A stretch of DNA of 64,000 bases from Sulfonitrofixus sp039714575 (GTDB lineage: Bacteria > Campylobacterota > Campylobacteria > Campylobacterales > Sulfurimonadaceae). The notes beneath the pieces were generated by a model. It did no database searches and was not told where the DNA came from. It worked only from the letters and a program-made list of their open reading frames with translations. Every line of letters starts with the position of its first letter. Position 1 is the stretch's first letter. The translations under genes were made by a program, and so were the position numbers. This document shows positions 25,689-34,522 of this stretch, one piece after another. Location: contig JBDLJE010000001.1 in assembly GCA_039714575.1 (NCBI GenBank), positions 1-64,000 on the forward strand, given 5' to 3'.

Positions 25689-25804
25689 AGTTGTCCTTAT
25701 GATGATTGATAGTGCGATTTTAGAGTTTACTTAGTAAAAGTGATGTTAAAAAAAAGATGTAACTATTAAATGGTAGAATTACAGTAACAAAAGAGATAGG
25801 ATAT

Positions 25805-27223
25805 ATGATGCAGGCAAAAATATTTTACGGCTCAACAGAAGCAGAGACAGCGACTAGAAGCGAGCGTTTAAGCCCGTATGACAACAAAGTGGTCTCAACG
25901 GCGCCTGTTTGCGGTGCCGAAGAGACAGAAAAAGCATTATTGATTGCACAAGATGCTGCAAAAGCAGCTAAGGCATCAACCCTTTCACAGCGTTGTTCAT
26001 GGCTGCTTGATGTGGCACAGAAGATGCGTGAAAACCGTGAAGATATGGCACAGACGATTACGGCCGAAGTCGGTAAGCCTATCGCCTTCGCACGTGTTGA
26101 GGTTGACCGCTGTATCGAGACAGTGACCCTTTCAGCAGAGACCATGCGAACCATGCACGGTGAGACCATCAACACGGATGCGATGCCGAGCGGTAAAAAG
26201 ACGATGGCCTTTTTCAGACGTGAGCCTGTGGGTGTTGTCGCAGCTATTACACCGTTTAACTTTCCGCTTAACCTTGTTGCCCATAAACTGGCGCCTGCCT
26301 TGGTGGCAGGAAATACTGTGGTCTTGAAACCGACACCGGAAGCACCGATGACCGCATATAAATTTGCCAAGTATTTTATAGAGAGTGAATATGCGGTGAA
26401 AGATGCATTGAGTGTGGTTTACGGTGACGCCGAGGTGGGCTCTACGCTGGTTGGCTCTGATATTCCCCGTGTTATCAGCTTTACAGGTTCGGTACCTGTA
26501 GGCAACATCATCACCAAGTCAGCCGGTATTAAAAAAGTCAGTCTTGAACTTGGCGGCAATGCGGCGACCTATATCGATAAAAGTGCCGACCTTGACCTTG
26601 CGGCCAACCGTTGTGCGTTGGGTGCCTTTGTCAACTCCGGACAGGTCTGTATCTCGCTGCAGCGTATCTATGTTGATGCGACTGTCTATGATGAGTTTGC
26701 CGAGAAGATGGCGGCAGAGACAAAAAAGCTGGTTGTCGGTTCACCGTACGATGACGATACCTTTATGGGTCCGCTGATCGACGAAGAGTCTGCAAAAAGA
26801 GCGCTTGGCTGGGTTCAGTCTGCTATTGACGAAGGTGCGCGTGCCGTTACCGAGGTCAAATGTGAAGGGACGATGTTCTATCCGACTGTTATGGCAGATG
26901 TTACCGACGATATGGCGATCGTCTGCGAAGAGGTCTTCGCCCCTATCGTCTCTCTGGTCAAAGTAGAGGGTTTTGATGATGCAGCGCCTAGAATGAACAA
27001 CTCACCGTACGGCCTGCAGTTCTCTATCTTTACCAATGACCTTGCGCTTACACAGCGTGCTATCGATGAGCTGGAGGCGGGCGGTATCGTCATCAATGAT
27101 ATGCCGACACTGCGTTTTGATATTCAGCCTTACGGCGGTGTTAAACTAAGCGGTGTCGGTCGTGAAGGTCCGAAGTTCGCTATTGAAGAGATGACAGAGA
27201 TCAAATCGATCATTATGTGCTAA
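25805..27223 (+). CDS. NAD(P)-dependent aldehyde dehydrogenase
   Basis: 472 residues of the ALDH superfamily: TPFNFPLNLVAHKLAPALVAGNTVVLKPTPEAP (cofactor region), FTGSVPVG, catalytic Glu in SLELGGNAA, catalytic Cys in NSGQVCISLQR, and CEEVFAPIVSL. The ITPFNFPLN and VCISLQR patterns recall lactaldehyde/glyceraldehyde-3-phosphate (non-phosphorylating) dehydrogenases; succinate-semialdehyde dehydrogenase is a less likely alternative. The true substrate cannot be read from sequence. Two ATG codons in a row at the start; the second could serve. A DUF523 gene follows after 43 bases. Confidence 0.85.
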   Translation: MMQAKIFYGSTEAETATRSERLSPYDNKVVSTAPVCGAEETEKALLIAQDAAKAAKASTLSQRCSWLLDVAQKMRENREDMAQTITAEVGKPIAFARVEVDRCIETVTLSAETMRTMHGETINTDAMPSGKKTMAFFRREPVGVVAAITPFNFPLNLVAHKLAPALVAGNTVVLKPTPEAPMTAYKFAKYFIESEYAVKDALSVVYGDAEVGSTLVGSDIPRVISFTGSVPVGNIITKSAGIKKVSLELGGNAATYIDKSADLDLAANRCALGAFVNSGQVCISLQRIYVDATVYDEFAEKMAAETKKLVVGSPYDDDTFMGPLIDEESAKRALGWVQSAIDEGARAVTEVKCEGTMFYPTVMADVTDDMAIVCEEVFAPIVSLVKVEGFDDAAPRMNNSPYGLQFSIFTNDLALTQRAIDELEAGGIVINDMPTLRFDIQPYGGVKLSGVGREGPKFAIEEMTEIKSIIMC

Positions 27224-27266
27224 ATGCACATTTTTATCGGATAAAGTAAGATAAATAGGATAGTGA

Positions 27267-27710
27267 TTGCGTAAAAAGAAAGCAATTGTCTCAGCATGTC
27301 TCTTAGGTGAAACAGTGCGTTATGACGGAACCACTAAAGCCAACAATAATGTCATTGAGGCTCTAAAAGATTATGAGATCATTCCCTTCTGTCCTGAAGA
27401 CCCTGTCATGGGAACGCCGCGCGAACGTATCTCCGTTATTAAAATCGATGATGACTACAAGGTCATTACGGACAGCAGTAAGATCGAAGTGACAACTGCT
27501 CTGAAACTTCAGACACAAAAGATGATACAGGCACATTCCGATGCAGACATTGTCGTCCTCAAATCCAAATCACCAAGCTGTGGTTTGGGAACGACACCGG
27601 TTCTGGATCCATCCGGCAAAGAGCTGAAAAAAGGCAATGGTGTTGCAGCAGAGCTGTTCAGTGAAAAGTTTGCAGGCAGAGTCTTCGATGAGAACAGTTT
27701 AGAATGTTAG
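27267..27710 (+). CDS. DUF523 family protein
   Basis: 147 residues from a TTG start with AGGA at 27257-27260. Family signature: VSACLLGETVRYDG, PFCPEDPVMGTPRERI, VVLKSKSPSCGLG, with cysteines in each block that could bind a metal or iron-sulfur cluster. The function is unknown. The end overlaps the DedA gene by seven bases, indicating translational coupling. Confidence 0.85.
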   Translation: MRKKKAIVSACLLGETVRYDGTTKANNNVIEALKDYEIIPFCPEDPVMGTPRERISVIKIDDDYKVITDSSKIEVTTALKLQTQKMIQAHSDADIVVLKSKSPSCGLGTTPVLDPSGKELKKGNGVAAELFSEKFAGRVFDENSLEC

Positions 27711-28288
27711 AGTCGCTGATCGCTTTTTTACTCTCTGTTACGGAGAGTATGGGGTACTTTGGTATCTATCTTTACATGGTGATGGTAGGTACCTTTGTGC
27801 CGGTGCCGAGTGAACTTGTCTTGGTACCCGCGGGTTATTTGGCCTCTCAAGACAAGATGAGCTACTCGCTTTTACTTCTAAGCGGTTCTCTTGGAAGTTT
27901 GAGCGGTGCCCTCATCAACTACTTTTTTGCCAAACTGATCATTAAAAAGATACTTGCGCATAAAGTGACCTTTATTGACAAGGTCACCAATTTTTTCAAT
28001 TCACATGGGAAGATATCGGTCTTTGTCGCGCCGCTTACACCCGGGCTTGGGCAGTATATCTCTCTGCCGGCAGGGATCTCTCATATGCCTTTTCGCTATT
28101 TCATCCCTTTTACCTACGCGGCTAACATTATCTGGGTCGGGTTTATGCTGGCTGTCGGGTATATGTTCGGTTCCAATGAGGGGGATGCACACGGTGCTGT
28201 TGTTGAAGGAAGCCTTTTTCTCTTCGGTGTGGCAATTTTAATTGCCGTTATTTATGTTGTTGTGACGTTTAGAAGAAAAAGTACATAA
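27704..28288 (+). CDS. DedA/SNARE-associated family membrane protein
   Basis: 194 residues of the DedA family, now linked to undecaprenyl-phosphate or phospholipid transport across the inner membrane. Visible are GTFVPVPSELVLVPAGYLAS (re-entrant region with the conserved Pro and Glu), SLGSLSGALINYFFA, FVAPLTPGLGQYISLPAGISHMPFRYF with the G-x3-PAG pattern, and a final membrane helix (GSLFLFGVAILIAVIYVVVTF). About four to five hydrophobic segments in all. The variation TPGLGQ in place of the more common IPGVRT may alter specificity. Confidence 0.88.
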   Translation: MLESLIAFLLSVTESMGYFGIYLYMVMVGTFVPVPSELVLVPAGYLASQDKMSYSLLLLSGSLGSLSGALINYFFAKLIIKKILAHKVTFIDKVTNFFNSHGKISVFVAPLTPGLGQYISLPAGISHMPFRYFIPFTYAANIIWVGFMLAVGYMFGSNEGDAHGAVVEGSLFLFGVAILIAVIYVVVTFRRKST

Positions 28289-28292
28289 TCGA

Positions 28293-28298
28293 TATAAT
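28293..28298 (+). promoter_or_regulatory. -10 box for the peroxiredoxin gene
   Basis: TATAAT in GATATAATGTC, 42 bases before the ATG at 28340; AAGGA lies seven bases before the start. Confidence 0.5.
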
Positions 28299-28339
28299 GT
28301 CGTCATAGAAAACTAATAATTATAGAATAAGGATTTTTT

Positions 28340-28843
28340 ATGTTAGAAACAGGAACCAAAGCACCGGAGTTTTGCCTGCCGAACCAGGATGAGGTTGAGA
28401 TCTGTCTGCGTGATCTTAAGGGTAAGTGGATCGTTCTCTATTTCTATCCAAAAGACAACACGCCGGGCTGCACAACACAAGCCTGCGACTTTACAGAGCA
28501 GCAGCCTGATTTTGACGGCCTTAATGCCATCATCTTGGGTGTCAGTGCTGATTCACCTAAAAAACACCAGAACTTCATCGCTAAACATGACTTGGGGATT
28601 ACCTTGCTATGCGACGAAGATACCTCGATGATGCAAGAGTACGGCGTCTGGCAGCTCAAGAAGAACTACGGCAAAGAGTACATGGGTATCGTCCGTTCGA
28701 CCTACATCATCAACCCTGAAGGGGAGATCGCTGCCGCATGGGAGAAGGTGCGTGTCCGTGTAAAACGTAAGAAAGACGGTGTACCTTATGAAGTTGTTCA
28801 TGTTGAAGAGGTTAAAAAAGAGCTTCAATCGCTGCAAAAATAA
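28340..28843 (+). CDS. bcp: Thioredoxin-dependent peroxiredoxin, BCP/PrxQ type
   Basis: 167-residue thiol peroxidase that reduces H2O2 and alkyl hydroperoxides with electrons from thioredoxin. YFYPKDNTPGCTTQACDFTE carries the peroxidatic Cys 44 and the resolving Cys 49 five residues on, the PrxQ arrangement. GVSADSPKKHQNFIAKHDL and RSTYIINPEG are also typical. It has its own promoter. trxA and trxB for its reduction are in this window. Confidence 0.93.
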   Translation: MLETGTKAPEFCLPNQDEVEICLRDLKGKWIVLYFYPKDNTPGCTTQACDFTEQQPDFDGLNAIILGVSADSPKKHQNFIAKHDLGITLLCDEDTSMMQEYGVWQLKKNYGKEYMGIVRSTYIINPEGEIAAAWEKVRVRVKRKKDGVPYEVVHVEEVKKELQSLQK

Positions 28844-28874
28844 AAGAACAAATAAATATTATTAAGGAAGTAAA

Positions 28875-29786
28875 GTGATCACAAAAGAACGATTAACGCA
28901 CTTAAAACAGCTCGAAGCTGAATCTATACATATTTTACGAGAAGTGGCAGCAGAGTTTACTAACCCGGTAATGATGTACTCAGTCGGTAAAGATTCGTCG
29001 GTAATGCTGCATTTGGCGATGAAAGCCTTTTCTCCAAGTAAACTTCCTTTTCCCCTTTTACATGTCGATACGCTCTGGAAATTCAAAGAGATGATCGAGT
29101 TCCGTGACCAGCGTGCAAAAGACCTGGGCTTTGACCTGGTCGTTCACTCTAACCCCGAAGGTGTTGAGATGAACATCTCTCCGTTTGAACACGGTTCTAA
29201 AGTCCACACAGACATCATGAAAACCCAAGGGCTAAAACAAGCACTTAATGCCGGCGGCTATGACGCTATTATCGGTGGAGCTCGTCGTGATGAAGAGAAG
29301 TCCCGCGCTAAAGAGCGCATCTTCTCATTCCGCGACAAACACCACCGCTGGGACCCTAAGAACCAGCGTCCTGAACTCTGGAACGTTTATAACACCGCTA
29401 TTCAAAAAGGCGAAAGTGTTCGTGTCTTCCCTATCAGCAACTGGACAGAACTGGACATCTGGCAGTATATCTACCTCGAAGGCATCCCTATCCCATCACT
29501 CTACTTTGCAAAAGAGCATGATGTCGTTGAGATGGACGGTGTCAAGATCATGGTCGATGATGACCGTATGCCTGAAGAGCTGCGCAAAACAGCCAAAAAA
29601 GAGATGGTGCGTTTTAGAACACTCGGCTGTTACCCGTTGACGGGTGCTATCAACTCGACAGCGACAACACTGCCGGAGATCATCAAAGAGATGCTCCTTT
29701 CAACAAGCAGTGAGCGAGAAGGCCGTGTGATCGACAAAGATCAGGAAGGTGCAATGGAGCTAAAGAAAATCGAGGGATACTTTTAA
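28875..29786 (+). CDS. cysD: Sulfate adenylyltransferase subunit 2 (CysD)
   Basis: 303-residue ATP-sulfurylase catalytic subunit, forming adenosine 5'-phosphosulfate with GTP hydrolysis by CysN. GTG start with GGAAG upstream. Motifs: N-type ATP pyrophosphatase loop YSVGKDSSVML, LPFPLLHVDTLWKFKEMIEFRD, GGARRDEEKSRAKERIFSFRD and the C-terminal GCYPLTGAI...STSSEREGR. First gene of a nine-gene run with overlaps or very short gaps. Role: sulfate activation. Confidence 0.97.
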   Translation: MITKERLTHLKQLEAESIHILREVAAEFTNPVMMYSVGKDSSVMLHLAMKAFSPSKLPFPLLHVDTLWKFKEMIEFRDQRAKDLGFDLVVHSNPEGVEMNISPFEHGSKVHTDIMKTQGLKQALNAGGYDAIIGGARRDEEKSRAKERIFSFRDKHHRWDPKNQRPELWNVYNTAIQKGESVRVFPISNWTELDIWQYIYLEGIPIPSLYFAKEHDVVEMDGVKIMVDDDRMPEELRKTAKKEMVRFRTLGCYPLTGAINSTATTLPEIIKEMLLSTSSEREGRVIDKDQEGAMELKKIEGYF

Positions 29787-31198
29787 TGGACATTATCAAC
29801 TACCTAAAAGAACACGAAAACAAAGACATGCTCCGCTTCTTGACCTGCGGAAGCGTTGATGACGGTAAAAGTACGCTTATCGGCCGTATGCTCTATGACT
29901 CAAAGATGATCTTTGACGATCAACTGGCAGCTGCAGAGAGCGAAAGCAAGAAGTACGGTACTACCGGTGAAAAGATCGATATGGCACTGCTGGTCGACGG
30001 TCTTCAAAGTGAACGTGAGCAGGGTATCACTATTGATGTCGCATACCGCTTCTTTGCAACTGAGAACCGTAAGTTCATCATCGCAGACACACCGGGTCAC
30101 GAACAGTACACCCGTAACATGGTCACAGGTGCTTCGACCGCCGATGTAGCCATTATTCTTATTGATGCGCGTAAAGGGATCTTGACACAGACACGTCGTC
30201 ACAGCTTCATCGTAAGCCTTCTTGGTATCGAACATGTCATCGTAGCTATCAACAAGATGGATCTTGTAGACTTCAGCGAAGATGTCTACAAAGAGATCTC
30301 TCAAGCCTATGGCGAACTGGCAGCTGAACTTGGCATCAAAAACACGTATTACATCCCGGTAAGTGCTCTTGACGGCGACAACGTTGTTGACAAAAGTGAG
30401 AACACACCATGGTTCACAGGTAAACCAATGCTTGGTCTGCTTGACAGCATGGATGTCACTAAAGAGCAAAAAGCAGAAGACTTTAGATTCCCTGTACAGT
30501 ATGTCAACCGTCCCAACCTTGACTTCAGAGGTTTCTGCGGAACAATAGCTGCCGGTAGTGTAGAAGTGGGTGATGAGATCACAGTGCTTCCTTCAGGTAA
30601 GACGACTAAAGTAAAGAGCATTATCAATGGTGGTGACATCACTGAAGCAGACCGTAGTGCTACGACACAAGGAGCCTACGCTCCAATGGCCATCACGATC
30701 ACTACAGAGGATGAAGTGGACATCAGCCGTGGCGATATGATCGTTCACACTAAAAGCCTTCCTAGAGTCTCCAACAGCCTTAAGGTGATGCTGGTGTGGA
30801 TGGATGACAAACCGATGGAATTGGATCGTACGTATGACATCAAACGTGCCACTTCAGTAGTCTCTGGTTCATTCGAACACATCAACTACAAGGTTGATGT
30901 CAACACCTATGAGAGAGAACAGGTCACACAGCTTGGTCTAAACGACATCGCCTCTTGCAAGATGCTCCTTACGCGTCCTATTGCGGCAGACGCTTATGAG
31001 ACCAACCGTCTGACAGGCAGTTTTATCGTTGTTGATCGTATTACCAATAACACGGTCGGTGCCGGTATGATCGTCGGTGTCAGCCGACGTGACGAAGATG
31101 TGCATAAGCTGGCAGATAAGAGCTATACGGATGCAGAAAAAGCATTAAATGCCTATATCCGCTCAAACTTTCCGGAGTGGGAGTGTAAAGCAGTCTAA
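29786..31198 (+). CDS. cysN: Sulfate adenylyltransferase subunit 1, GTPase (CysN)
   Basis: 470-residue EF-Tu-like GTPase that drives APS formation with CysD. G1 CGSVDDGKSTLIGRM, G3 ADTPGHEQYTRNM, G4 NKMDLVD, then two beta-barrel domains. No fused CysC domain at the C-terminus, unlike the CysNC proteins of some bacteria; kinase activity is instead encoded downstream. One-base overlaps join it to both cysD and the next gene. Confidence 0.97.
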   Translation: MDIINYLKEHENKDMLRFLTCGSVDDGKSTLIGRMLYDSKMIFDDQLAAAESESKKYGTTGEKIDMALLVDGLQSEREQGITIDVAYRFFATENRKFIIADTPGHEQYTRNMVTGASTADVAIILIDARKGILTQTRRHSFIVSLLGIEHVIVAINKMDLVDFSEDVYKEISQAYGELAAELGIKNTYYIPVSALDGDNVVDKSENTPWFTGKPMLGLLDSMDVTKEQKAEDFRFPVQYVNRPNLDFRGFCGTIAAGSVEVGDEITVLPSGKTTKVKSIINGGDITEADRSATTQGAYAPMAITITTEDEVDISRGDMIVHTKSLPRVSNSLKVMLVWMDDKPMELDRTYDIKRATSVVSGSFEHINYKVDVNTYEREQVTQLGLNDIASCKMLLTRPIAADAYETNRLTGSFIVVDRITNNTVGAGMIVGVSRRDEDVHKLADKSYTDAEKALNAYIRSNFPEWECKAV

Positions 31199-31923
31199 TG
31201 TACAAAGAGACCAATAAGCGTTCTATTGTCAAAGGCATAAGCTGGCGTGTAGTAGCGACGTCAACGACCATTATTATTGTCTATGTCTTTTTTGGACGCC
31301 TGGATCTGGCTATTGCAGCGGGATTGATAGAGACTGTACTAAAGGTCGGACTTTACTGGGCACATGAACGCGCATGGTTTAAAGTACATTGGGGTAAAAA
31401 GAGGATCGAGCCGTTTAACCTTTGGTTTACAGGCTTGCCTCTCTCCGGTAAGACAACAATCGCCGATAAGGTCTATGAAGAGCTAGAAAAGCTGGATATG
31501 CCAACAGAAAGAATCGACTCTAAAGATGTTCGAGAGCTGATCCCCGACATTGGGTTCTCACGCGAGGACCGTAACCGTCACATGCACCGTATCGGTAATC
31601 TTATCCGTACGCTGCAGAAGAACTCTATCTCTACCGTTGCTTCGTTTGTCTCTCCCTACAGAGAGTCACGTAAAGCGATCCGTGAGATGGTCAACAACAA
31701 CATCGTTGTCTATGTCAAAGCAGATGTCGAGACCTGTAAAGAACGTGACTACAAAGGGGCTTACGCTAAAGCGCTGAGTGGTGAGTTCAAAAACTTCCCT
31801 GGAGTGGATGATGTCTATGAAGAACCACAGCATGCTGAGATCGTCATAGACACTGAGAAGATGAGTGTTGATGAAGCAGCACAACTCATTGTAAAATATG
31901 TAAAGAAGCATTATGTCAAATAA
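31198..31923 (+). CDS. Fusion of DUF2061 membrane domain and adenylyl-sulfate-kinase-like domain
   Basis: 241 residues. Residues 1-66 are a DUF2061 module (KRSIVKGISWRVVATSTTIIIVYVFFGRLD) with two membrane helices at about 16-33 and 37-56 and the conserved ISWR and HERAW patches. Residues 70-241 resemble APS kinase: P-loop GLPLSGKTT (79-87) in place of the usual GLSGSGKST, then DSKDVRELIPDIGFSREDRNRHMHRIG and VASFVSPYRESRK. A standard cysC follows directly, so this copy may be a membrane-tethered or specialised kinase, or have lost activity. DUF2061 next to sulfur-assimilation genes is seen elsewhere; the fusion is what stands out. Confidence 0.8.
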   Translation: MYKETNKRSIVKGISWRVVATSTTIIIVYVFFGRLDLAIAAGLIETVLKVGLYWAHERAWFKVHWGKKRIEPFNLWFTGLPLSGKTTIADKVYEELEKLDMPTERIDSKDVRELIPDIGFSREDRNRHMHRIGNLIRTLQKNSISTVASFVSPYRESRKAIREMVNNNIVVYVKADVETCKERDYKGAYAKALSGEFKNFPGVDDVYEEPQHAEIVIDTEKMSVDEAAQLIVKYVKKHYVK

Positions 31924-32515
31924 AAACATTGTCTGGCACGATCACCATGTCACTAAAGAGGAACGCTCAAGTAACAAGAAACAAAAACCTTGTGTTCTCT
32001 GGTTTACAGGTCTAAGCGGTTCAGGTAAGTCGACAGTTGCTAATGCAGTAGAGAACAGACTTGTCGAACTGAACAAACACACCTATCTTCTTGATGGAGA
32101 CAACATTCGTATGGGACTCAATAAGAGTCTGGGCTTTACAGATGAAGATCGCATTGAGAACATTAGACGGATCGGTGAGGTCTCTAAACTTTTTGTGGAT
32201 GCCGGGATTATTGTGCTGTCGGCATTTATCTCTCCTTTTCAAAAAGACCGAGATACCGTGCGCGCTTTAGTGCAAGAGGGTGAGTTTATTGAAGTGTTCA
32301 TCGACACGCCTTTGGAGGTCTGTGAATCACGCGACCCTAAAGGTCTGTACGCAAAAGCACGTAAGGGCGAGATCCCGAATTTCACAGGGATCAGTTCACC
32401 GTACGAAGCACCTTCACAGTCTGAGATCCACATTATCAATAACAATGTCAGTATCGAAGATGTGACAAAACAGATTATAGACTACATGGAAGAAAAAGGG
32501 TATTTGCATGCTTAA
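31913..32515 (+). CDS. cysC: Adenylyl-sulfate kinase (CysC)
   Basis: 200-residue kinase that phosphorylates APS to PAPS. Walker A GLSGSGKST (33-41), DGDNIRMGLNKSLGFTDEDRIENIRRIGEVSKLF, ISPFQKDRDTVR, FIDTPLEVCESRDPKGLYAKARKGEIPNFTGISSPYEAP are all canonical. Overlaps the DUF2061-kinase gene by 11 bases and cysQ by eight. Together with CysD, CysN and CysQ it gives a complete PAPS cycle. Confidence 0.97.
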   Translation: MSNKNIVWHDHHVTKEERSSNKKQKPCVLWFTGLSGSGKSTVANAVENRLVELNKHTYLLDGDNIRMGLNKSLGFTDEDRIENIRRIGEVSKLFVDAGIIVLSAFISPFQKDRDTVRALVQEGEFIEVFIDTPLEVCESRDPKGLYAKARKGEIPNFTGISSPYEAPSQSEIHIINNNVSIEDVTKQIIDYMEEKGYLHA

Positions 32516-33281
32516 CAAGATAGATTTGGAGGTTGTTGCAGCGATCGCCAAAGATGCCGGTGATGCTATTATGGAGATCTACGACAAGGACTTTCAGGTT
32601 GACTACAAAGATGACAAGTCACCGCTGACGGAAGCAGACACCAAGTCCAATGAGATCATCTGTCAGGCACTGGAAACTGCTTATCCTGAGATACCACTGC
32701 TGTCAGAAGAGAATAAAGCCGAAGAGTACGAAGTGCGTAAACACTGGGAGTACTTTTGGCTGATCGACCCTATTGACGGTACAAAAGAGTTCATCAAGAG
32801 AAACGGCGAGTTTACGGTGAACATAGCCTTGATCCATAACGATACGCCGGTACTCGGTGTTGTGTATGCTCCGGCATTGGGGGACATGTATAAGGCTAAA
32901 AAAGGCGAGGGCGCATTTAAAAATGGGCAGAAGTTACCGTTAGAGGTCAATAAAACACCTGAAAAGTCACTGCGGGTAGTTGCATCGAAGTCACATCTTT
33001 CTGAAGAGACACAGACCTTTATAGATACGCTGGCAAAAGGTACAGAGAACATTGAGCAAGTCTCAAAAGGCAGCTCTCTGAAACTGGTCATGGTAGCCGA
33101 AGGCTCTGCAGACATCTATCCTCGCCTGGCTCCGACGATGGAGTGGGACACCGGTGCGGCTGATGCGGTCGTTAGAGAGTCGGGAAAGATGACATACCAG
33201 TTTGATTCGCAAACACAAGGTTCAAAACCGGTTGTCTATAACAAAGAGGACCTTCTTAACCCATGGTTCGTAGTAAGATAA
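32508..33281 (+). CDS. cysQ: 3'(2'),5'-bisphosphate nucleotidase (CysQ)
   Basis: 257-residue inositol-monophosphatase-fold enzyme that hydrolyses PAP, the by-product of PAPS-using reactions. Metal-site motifs: PLTEADTKSNEII, LLSEENK with Glu, WLIDPIDGTKEFIKRNGEFTVNIALI, and the C-terminal WDTGAADAVVRESG. Removing PAP matters when PAPS is consumed by a PAPS reductase or sulfotransferases. Overlaps cysC. Confidence 0.95.
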   Translation: MLNKIDLEVVAAIAKDAGDAIMEIYDKDFQVDYKDDKSPLTEADTKSNEIICQALETAYPEIPLLSEENKAEEYEVRKHWEYFWLIDPIDGTKEFIKRNGEFTVNIALIHNDTPVLGVVYAPALGDMYKAKKGEGAFKNGQKLPLEVNKTPEKSLRVVASKSHLSEETQTFIDTLAKGTENIEQVSKGSSLKLVMVAEGSADIYPRLAPTMEWDTGAADAVVRESGKMTYQFDSQTQGSKPVVYNKEDLLNPWFVVR

Positions 33282-33307
33282 TCTAATCTCCCGGTCAGGA
33301 AAATTGT

Positions 33308-34522
33308 ATGAAGTACGAAGATAATTATAATCCGAGCATATCTGATGAAGATATGTACCGAGAGATACTGAAAGAGAAAGAGCATATCGGTTATTACACT
33401 CTCGTCGACCAGGATACTCAGGCGTTTAAAGAGTATGCCAAAGAGGTTGAACAGACCAATGTCGTTGTTGTAGGCATAGGCGGAAGTACGCTGGGCACCT
33501 ACGCTATCTATAAGTTTTTAAAGTACTCCAGACAGTTAGACAAAAAGCTTCACTTTTTAGAGACGACCGACCCTATTGACATACGGTCTAAGATCGAGAG
33601 TATTGACCTGAGTGACACCCTTTTTGTCGTCATCTCAAAATCCGGTACGACGATAGAGACGGTCTCGATCTTTAAATACCTGCACGCTATCGTAAAAATA
33701 GACAAACATAACTGTGTTGTTATTACTGAAAGCGACTCTAAACTAAACCGTTATGCAGCAGCAAATGCGATACAGAGGTTTGAGATACCTAAAAATGTCG
33801 GGGGAAGGTTCTCTGTTTTCAGTGCGGTCGGCCTTCTGCCTCTAGCTATCGTCGGTATCGATATCGATGCACTGTTAGAGGGTACTAAAAGTACATATGA
33901 AGGTTTTTTCAACCAAGACGAGACCTACAGAAGGCTGGTTAAAAAAGCCAGGTTTTTCGTCGAGTATAAAAACAAGTTCAATATCAATGTTGTCTTCTCT
34001 TATTCGTCGCGTCTGGAGGGTTTTAACAAGTGGTACATACAGCTTTGGGGCGAGTCGCTTGGAAAAGTCGATATCAATGGCGTCAGACAGGGCTTGACAC
34101 CGGTGGGGATCATCGGTCCGGTAGACCAGCACTCTTTTCTGCAGCTTATCGTTGAAGGCAAAAGAGACAAAACGGTCAGTGTTGTGAAGGTGGATGACTT
34201 TAACAGTGACCTGCATATTCCCGACACCGGACTTGAGGCTCTCGAAGAGCTTGAGTATTTAGACGACATTCCGTTTTCCAGCTTGATCAACATGCAGGCA
34301 GATGCGACCATAGAGGCACTCACCAACCTTCAAGATATACCGTGTGATGTCATAACGATAGACAGTGTTAACGAAAAAAGCATTGCAAGTCTGATGTATG
34401 AGTATGAACTTCTGACATCGATAGTGGCGAAGCTTATGTACATCAATGCGTATGACCAGCCGGGCGTAGAAGCGGGAAAAATTATTTTAAAGAACAAACT
34501 AAACCAAGGAGCAGCACGATGA
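33308..34522 (+). CDS. pgi: Glucose-6-phosphate isomerase
   Basis: 404 residues, the short bacterial form common in Campylobacterota. VVVVGIGGSTLGTYAIY, VISKSGTTIETVSIF (sugar-phosphate SIS site), GGRFSVFSAVGLLPLAI, ESLGK...GLTPVGIIGPVDQHSFLQ with catalytic Glu and His, and a late Lys. Interconverts glucose-6-P and fructose-6-P; here it may supply hexose phosphate for the adjacent nucleotide-sugar genes. Overlaps rmlA by four bases. Confidence 0.94.
   Translation: MKYEDNYNPSISDEDMYREILKEKEHIGYYTLVDQDTQAFKEYAKEVEQTNVVVVGIGGSTLGTYAIYKFLKYSRQLDKKLHFLETTDPIDIRSKIESIDLSDTLFVVISKSGTTIETVSIFKYLHAIVKIDKHNCVVITESDSKLNRYAAANAIQRFEIPKNVGGRFSVFSAVGLLPLAIVGIDIDALLEGTKSTYEGFFNQDETYRRLVKKARFFVEYKNKFNINVVFSYSSRLEGFNKWYIQLWGESLGKVDINGVRQGLTPVGIIGPVDQHSFLQLIVEGKRDKTVSVVKVDDFNSDLHIPDTGLEALEELEYLDDIPFSSLINMQADATIEALTNLQDIPCDVITIDSVNEKSIASLMYEYELLTSIVAKLMYINAYDQPGVEAGKIILKNKLNQGAAR

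Noticed and set aside
25825..26370. A 181-codon frame opposite the aldehyde dehydrogenase
   Set aside because: Antisense shadow; the dehydrogenase is complete with catalytic Cys and Glu.
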